From the NCBI GenBank assembly GCA_009692905.1, contig SHYI01000033.1:1-9349 (forward strand): a stretch of 9,349 nt of DNA, written 5' to 3'. Positions 5,725-9,349 of the stretch are shown here, one piece after another. The translations under genes and the position numbers were made by a program. This DNA is from Chloroflexota bacterium. GTDB lineage: Bacteria > Chloroflexota > Limnocylindria > Limnocylindrales > Limnocylindraceae. The number at the start of each line of letters is the position of its first letter. The first letter of the stretch is position 1. Under the pieces are notes generated by a model. It was not told the origin of the DNA. It saw only the letters and a list, made by a program, of their open reading frames with translations, and did not search any database.

Positions 5725-5730
5725 TACGAT
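5725..5730 (+). promoter_or_regulatory. Predicted -10 box (TACGAT) for the carotenoid operon
   Basis: TACGAT fits TANNNT and would start transcription near 5736-5737, giving a short leader of about 16 nt that contains the AAAGGAGG ribosome site. No clear -35 is seen. The 53-bp divergent gap (5700-5752) holds both promoters and nothing else recognisable. Confidence 0.5.
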
Positions 5731-5740
5731 GAGGGAGAAC

Positions 5741-5748
5741 AAAGGAGG
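5741..5748 (+). promoter_or_regulatory. Strong ribosome binding site deciding the ubiA-family start
   Basis: AAAGGAGG, nearly a full match to the anti-Shine-Dalgarno sequence, stands 4 nt before ATG 5753. It shows that translation starts there and not at the in-frame ATG at 5729, which overlaps the -10 box and would put the ribosome site inside the gene. Confidence 0.8.
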
Positions 5749-5752
5749 CTCC

Positions 5753-6682
5753 ATGCGCAATCTACTGAAGGCAATTGAGATCTCGCGACCCCTGCTCTGG
5801 CTGAACACGTCGATGCCACTGCTCTGGGGTGCGATTGGGTTGCGCGGAAGTCTTGTTCTCAGTGATGTGGTCCTCTTCGCCTTCTTCCTCTTCCCGTACA
5901 ACTACTTCTTGCACGCGCCGAATGACTACTTCGACTTTGAGACCGACGCGCGCAATCCACGCAAGGGCGGCGTAGAGGGTGCCCTCACGCCAAAGCCGCT
6001 CCTGGCGCGACACGCGATCATCAGCACCCTCCTCTTGGCGCCGTTCCTCGTTGCCGTTGCGGCAACCACGCCGCCTCTCACCCTCCTCTCGCTCCTTGTG
6101 CTGCTGGTTCTCTCCGCCGGATACAACGCACCGCCAACGCGCCTGAAGGGGCGGCCGGTGTTGGACTCACTCACCAACGTGCTCTACGCGATTCCACTGC
6201 AGATCGGTCTGCACGCGGCGTGGAGCACCAACCTCGTTGACGCGCCAGTGCTCGTCTTCGCAGCCTGGGGGATCGGCGCACATGCGCTCACCACCATCAC
6301 CGATCGCGATGAAGATGCCGCAGCTGGCGTGCGCACCATTGCGGTGCTCCTTGGCCGTCGCAACACGGCGCTCTTCGCCGCCGCCTGGTTTGCGCTCGTT
6401 GGGTTCGGCGTCGCCACCATCACTGGAACACCGGCCGCGGCGCTGCTCGCCCTCCCCTACCTCGCCCTCTGCTTCATTGGGCGCGATGCTCGTGGTGAGG
6501 CGGGGCGTCGCCTCTACCGCCTCTTCCTCATCGCCAACGTGGCCCTGGGCGCGTCGATCACCATGCTGGTCTTGCTGAGCGTCAGCGTTGATGCGGCGAT
6601 CCCTGCCGGCATCCTGGCCATGACTGGCACCGCGATCGCCCTCGGCGTCTCCGTGGGCCGCGCAGTTCTGCAGCGCCGATGA
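5753..6682 (+). CDS. UbiA-family prenyltransferase, probable carotenoid (lycopene) elongase
   Basis: A 309-residue integral membrane protein with about eight or nine hydrophobic segments, as in the UbiA superfamily of Mg-dependent aromatic/polyprenyl transferases. The first Asp-rich motif is NDYFDFETD (57-65), followed by NPRKGG (68-73); the second is TDRDEDAAAG (183-192). YNAPPTRLKGRP (124-135) is another family block. The NDxxDxxxD...NPxKGG pattern and the directly coupled CrtI-type gene resemble lycopene elongases (CrtEb, LbtBC, LyeJ), which add C5 units to lycopene to give C50 carotenoids. Alternatives are a chlorophyll/menaquinone-type or ether-lipid prenyltransferase, but the neighbour argues for carotenoids. 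The stop overlaps the crtI start as ATGA. No CrtB, CrtE or cyclase gene is in the window. Confidence 0.87.
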   Translation: MRNLLKAIEISRPLLWLNTSMPLLWGAIGLRGSLVLSDVVLFAFFLFPYNYFLHAPNDYFDFETDARNPRKGGVEGALTPKPLLARHAIISTLLLAPFLVAVAATTPPLTLLSLLVLLVLSAGYNAPPTRLKGRPVLDSLTNVLYAIPLQIGLHAAWSTNLVDAPVLVFAAWGIGAHALTTITDRDEDAAAGVRTIAVLLGRRNTALFAAAWFALVGFGVATITGTPAAALLALPYLALCFIGRDARGEAGRRLYRLFLIANVALGASITMLVLLSVSVDAAIPAGILAMTGTAIALGVSVGRAVLQRR

Positions 6683-8256
6683 GCATCGTGTCGAAGCGCG
6701 TCGTGGTTGTTGGCGCCGGCCTCGCCGGACTCGCCACCGCCATTCGCCTCGCCGCCGAAGGGGTGCAGGTCACCGTTGTGGAGCGCGGCACACGCCCCGG
6801 CGGCAAGATGGGTCGGCGCGAGATTGGTCCGTATCGCTGGGATAGCGGCCCCACGATCTTCACCCTCCCCGAACTCTTCGATCAGCTCTGGAGCGCCGCC
6901 GGCGCAAAGCGCGGCGATGACCTCACGCTCCTCAAGGTAGAACCCGCGTCGCGCACCTTCTTCGCCGACGGTAGCGTCCTTGAAACGTCGAGCGACCTCA
7001 CCAAACTCGCCGCAAGCTTCGGTGCCCTTGACCCGCGTGACGCCGCGGGGATCCCTGCCTTCATGCGTCGCGGCGAGAAGCTCTGGCGCGAACTAGATCA
7101 AACCTTCTTCCGCCAGTCGCTCAGCCCGCTCAGCCTGTTGGCACCGATGTCGTGGCTCGCAGGGATTCGCCTCGATGCGGCGACGCCGTATAGCCGCCGT
7201 ATCAACAGCACCTTCCACGACGAGCGCATTCGCCACGTGATGCGCTACAAGTCCATCTACTTGGGCAGTACCCCGCAGAGCGTGCCTGGTGCCTTCCTCT
7301 CGATTCCGTACATCGAGGCGAAGTTCGGCACCTGGCATCCGCAGGGGGGCATGCACGAGGCACCGCTCGCCATGGAGCGGCTGGCCCGTCGCCTCGGCGT
7401 AGAGTTCCGCTACGGCACCGATGCGATCGGCAGCATCATCAGCAAGAAGCGCATCAGCGCACTGCGCGTTGCCCCGCGCAGCGACAGCCGCGCGCTCGGT
7501 AGCGGCCCAGCGGCGCCGAACCAGCCGGGCGAGGAGCGCCTGGAAGCCGATGCGGTGCTCTTCAATGCCGACATCGTGCACGCCCATCGCGACCTGATCG
7601 GCGACGAGCACCTTGGTCTCATCAGTCGCCGCCGCTTCAAGCACATCACCCCGTCGTCGAGCGCCTACATCCTGCACCTGGGGGTGAAGCGCACCTTCCC
7701 CGACCTCGCACACCACACCGTCTGGCACCCCGAGAACCCGAACGAGGAGCTCGACCGCATCATCGACTCGCCCGTACCGAGCGGCGACCCAACCCTCTAC
7801 ATCCAACATGTTGCCGCCACCGACCCAACCGCCAAGCTCGACGGCCGCACCACCCTCTATGTGCTGACCCCAGTGCCGCCGCTCAAGGATCGCAGCTGGT
7901 GGGTAGAGCATCGTGACGAATACCGCGCCGCCACGATCAAGCGCGTCTGCGAGCGCACCGGCCTGAAGCCCGAAGAGATTGAAGAGGTCGCCGATTGGAC
8001 GCCGCTCGAATTCGAGAACGAGCAGCGCTGCCACGACGGCTCCATCTTCGCCCTCGCCGCGAGCTTCTTCCAGAGCGCCTACTTCCGCCCAGCAAATCGC
8101 TCCAGCGATCTACGCAATGCCTATTTCGCCGGTGGCGGCACGCAGCCAGGCGGCGGCATCCCGCTCGTCATGCTCTCGGGCTACATCGCCAGCCGTCAGA
8201 TCCTGCGCGACCTCGGCTTCACCCTGCCCCCAAGTGAGGCGGGGCACATCGCCTAG
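6679..8256 (+). CDS. CrtI/CrtD-type carotenoid desaturase (phytoene desaturase family)
   Basis: A 525-residue FAD-dependent oxidoreductase. The N-terminus has the dinucleotide-binding fold: VVVVGAGLAGLA (8-19), acidic Glu35 at the end of the second strand, and RPGGKMG (39-45). The C-terminus has the family signature YFAGGGTQPGGGIP (482-495) followed by a membrane-associating helix. Length fits CrtI (about 490-530). It may desaturate phytoene to lycopene, or act as a CrtD-type 3,4-desaturase on a C50 intermediate; the coupled UbiA-family gene makes the second option worth considering. A hydrophilic Pro/Ser/Gly-rich insertion is visible around 263-285. The start ATG overlaps the upstream stop by 4 nt with no strong ribosome site, so it is translationally coupled. 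Its TAG stop is shared in a CTAG palindrome with the convergent gene. Confidence 0.93.
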   Translation: MSIVSKRVVVVGAGLAGLATAIRLAAEGVQVTVVERGTRPGGKMGRREIGPYRWDSGPTIFTLPELFDQLWSAAGAKRGDDLTLLKVEPASRTFFADGSVLETSSDLTKLAASFGALDPRDAAGIPAFMRRGEKLWRELDQTFFRQSLSPLSLLAPMSWLAGIRLDAATPYSRRINSTFHDERIRHVMRYKSIYLGSTPQSVPGAFLSIPYIEAKFGTWHPQGGMHEAPLAMERLARRLGVEFRYGTDAIGSIISKKRISALRVAPRSDSRALGSGPAAPNQPGEERLEADAVLFNADIVHAHRDLIGDEHLGLISRRRFKHITPSSSAYILHLGVKRTFPDLAHHTVWHPENPNEELDRIIDSPVPSGDPTLYIQHVAATDPTAKLDGRTTLYVLTPVPPLKDRSWWVEHRDEYRAATIKRVCERTGLKPEEIEEVADWTPLEFENEQRCHDGSIFALAASFFQSAYFRPANRSSDLRNAYFAGGGTQPGGGIPLVMLSGYIASRQILRDLGFTLPPSEAGHIA

Positions 8257-9095
8257 CGGAGTGGCGCGCCCTCAGCCCTCTCCGAATCCGCCACGCCGAG
8301 TCTCCCTAGCAAGGCCTCAAAGAGGGTGAGCCCAGAGAGGTAGAGCACCACGGGACTCCACGAAGTGGCGATCGCCCAGCCGAACAGCGCCAGACCTGCG
8401 ATCACTCTGAACTTCCAGTTGATGCTCCAGCGTCGCCCTCCAGCGAGGCGAGCGAGAACGTTTCGAAAGAGCAGGCGATACAGCAGGCTCGACACGAGTG
8501 CCGCGCCCAAAATCACAACGAGGTTGAAGATGCCAAATCGAGTGCCAACCATCTCAACAGGTGAGGAGCCGAAGAACTCTCGCTGGATCTCTGGCAGCAC
8601 GACCAGCGCATTCGCTCGATCTTCGAGGTCAAAGAACTCAATCTCCCCAACCGCAAGTGAATACTTACTCTGGTTCTCAGGGCTGGAGATCGTGATGGTG
8701 TAGACGCCGGCGGGAGCCTGAGTTCGGTACTCCCCGCCATCCCAATAGGTGTTCTGCCCGAACGGTTCGTAGAAGGTCACCCACTCGGCACCGACGCCTC
8801 CGAGGGTGGCGATCAGCTCGGTACCCGCATAGATCTCGGCGGTCACATCTTTCTCGGGGCTGCCGTCCTCAGGCACGAGAATGCCCACGTACAGGTTGAA
8901 CTCCACATCGGAATCAATTCGATACGTGTGGGGCGCGCCTGACAGCCTGCCGAAGTAGGCCTTGGAGATCTCTGGCTCAACGACCTCCGTCGCCTCGCTA
9001 TCAATAAGGACCGGCTGATGCGCCAGGGCTGAGCCCGCGCCGGTCAACAGGAGACTCACGAGCGTCAAGGCTACGGCGAGCTTGCGAACCCTCAT
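8253..9095 (-). CDS. Unrecognised exported protein with C-terminal membrane segments
   Basis: I do not recognise this 280-residue protein. It has a clear signal peptide (MRVRK, hydrophobic core 6-18, likely cleavage after ALA at about residue 26). A predicted extracytoplasmic region, about 27-180, is rich in beta-type sequence and aromatic residues, including TYWDGGEYRTQAPAGVYTITI (116-136), reminiscent of beta-sandwich domains. Two or three hydrophobic segments follow (about 187-209 and 229-265) separated by the basic loop RNVLARLAGGRR. A soluble outer domain tethered by C-terminal helices is inferred. The frame extends to 9116, but AGAGGAGG (9101-9108) is 5 nt before ATG 9095, fixing the start. 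It has its own promoter and is probably monocistronic. There is no evidence that it acts with the carotenoid genes. Confidence 0.82.
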   Translation of the reverse strand: MRVRKLAVALTLVSLLLTGAGSALAHQPVLIDSEATEVVEPEISKAYFGRLSGAPHTYRIDSDVEFNLYVGILVPEDGSPEKDVTAEIYAGTELIATLGGVGAEWVTFYEPFGQNTYWDGGEYRTQAPAGVYTITISSPENQSKYSLAVGEIEFFDLEDRANALVVLPEIQREFFGSSPVEMVGTRFGIFNLVVILGAALVSSLLYRLLFRNVLARLAGGRRWSINWKFRVIAGLALFGWAIATSWSPVVLYLSGLTLFEALLGRLGVADSERAEGAPLR

Positions 9096-9100
9096 TGAGA

Positions 9101-9108
9101 CCTCCTCT
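9101..9108 (-). promoter_or_regulatory. Ribosome binding site of the exported protein gene
   Basis: Minus-strand AGAGGAGG lies 5 nt before ATG 9095. It decides the start against the longer frame to 9116, which would begin upstream of the ribosome site and delay the signal peptide. Confidence 0.8.
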
Positions 9109-9136
9109 GCAGGCACAGCGGCCCGCTCACGAGCGA

Positions 9137-9142
9137 ATCCTA
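9137..9142 (-). promoter_or_regulatory. Predicted -10 box (TAGGAT) of the exported protein gene
   Basis: Minus-strand TAGGAT lies between the permease terminator and the gene, giving a leader of about 35 nt. It is identical to the two boxes in the folE divergent gap; here a separate ribosome site exists, so the box cannot be one itself. No clear -35 is seen; that region falls in the terminator stem. Confidence 0.5.
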
Positions 9143-9152
9143 CACGGCAATG

Positions 9153-9184
9153 AAAGAGGCCAGCCCCCGAAGGGACTGGCCTCC
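9153..9184 (-). terminator. Intrinsic terminator with UUCG tetraloop downstream of the permease gene
   Basis: Read on the minus strand: 8-bp stem GAGGCCAG/CTGGCCTC, one T-G wobble pair, then CCC-TTCG-GGG, followed by TTTCATT. The C(UUCG)G loop is exceptionally stable. It lies 29 nt after the permease stop and insulates that gene from the next minus-strand gene. The T-run is short and interrupted. Confidence 0.85.
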
Positions 9185-9212
9185 TTGCGCCCCCACTGGG
9201 CGAACGCTTGAC

Positions 9213-9349
9213 TCAGACGGCGATGATGCCGAGCTTCACCAAGAAGTACACGAGGAACGCGGCAATGGAGACCCAGAAGAGGGGCTTCACGTCGCGAGCC
9301 TTCCCTGACGTCACCTTCAAGATGGCGTAGGTAATGAACCCGACACCGA
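9213..9349 (-). CDS. NCS2-family nucleobase permease, C-terminal fragment (5' part outside window)
   Basis: The last 44 codons plus the stop are present, open to the right edge. The residues read GVGFITYAILKVTSGKARDV, then KPLFWVSIAAFLVYFLVKLG, ending IIAV. A final pair of hydrophobic helices around a basic SGKARDVKP loop matches the C-terminus of AzgA-like NCS2 permeases (guanine/hypoxanthine/adenine importers, with a GFISY...SGxxRDIHP pattern). It would be an inner-membrane purine transporter. The small fragment means that subfamily and substrate cannot be fixed, and other multi-helix transporters are not excluded. The strong terminator follows after 29 nt. Confidence 0.65.
   Translation of the reverse strand, partial: GVGFITYAILKVTSGKARDVKPLFWVSIAAFLVYFLVKLGIIAV

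Noticed and set aside
5729..5752. Upstream ATG at 5729 as the start of the prenyltransferase
   Set aside because: It overlaps the predicted -10 box and would place the AAAGGAGG ribosome site inside the gene; the ATG at 5753 is correctly placed behind it.
7093..8034. 313-codon open frame on the minus strand inside crtI
   Set aside because: It is antisense to a strongly supported CrtI gene, shows no recognisable motif, and long antisense frames are common in GC-rich coding DNA.
1..9349. CRISPR array, tRNA, rRNA, insertion sequence, attachment site or replication origin
   Set aside because: I looked for regularly spaced repeats, transposase motifs, tRNA-like elements and rRNA-like conserved stretches and saw none; nearly all bases are accounted for by protein genes.

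Overview
The window is a gene-dense, GC-rich stretch of bacterial chromosome. It carries eleven complete or partial protein genes in alternating short operons, with almost no intergenic space. The gene set is a MeaB-type GTPase with a stand-alone B12-binding subunit, a DUF4032 kinase-like protein, a small HEIGH zinicin peptidase and a UbiA-CrtI carotenoid pair. Together with TANNNT-type -10 boxes and probable leaderless starts, this suggests a compact-genome actinobacterium or a Chloroflexota member. The sequence alone does not settle which. I see no rRNA, tRNA, CRISPR, insertion sequence or prophage signature.

Region 1 (1-2306, minus strand) is one tightly coupled operon read right to left: folE (GTP cyclohydrolase I), a cobalamin-binding mutase small subunit, a MeaB/ArgK-family G3E GTPase, and the start of a secreted SGNH/GDSL hydrolase that runs off the left edge. 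Every junction is an overlap of 8-17 nt. The mutase large (catalytic) subunit is not present.

Region 2 (2307-3088, plus strand) holds a short zinicin-like metallopeptidase and a thioredoxin with its own promoter and a 5'-UTR dyad. folE and the peptidase diverge from a 36-bp gap containing a perfect inverted repeat. Each arm is a TAGGAT box placed exactly 6 nt before one of the two start codons.

Region 3 (3092-5699, minus strand) is a second operon: DUF4032 kinase-like protein, J-domain protein with an ExoX-like C-terminal domain, and a small exported, possibly lipid-anchored protein. Its members are coupled by an ATGA overlap and a 5-nt gap. The function of the set is unknown.

Region 4 (5700-8256, plus strand) is a two-gene carotenoid operon, a UbiA-family prenyltransferase and a CrtI/CrtD-type desaturase. 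The pairing suggests C50 (bacterioruberin or flavuxanthin-like) carotenoid synthesis, by analogy with lycopene elongase-desaturase pairs.

Region 5 (8253-9349, minus strand) has an unrecognised exported membrane protein whose stop codon shares a palindromic CTAG with crtI. Upstream of it are a promoter, a strong UUCG-loop terminator and the last 44 codons of an NCS2-type nucleobase permease.
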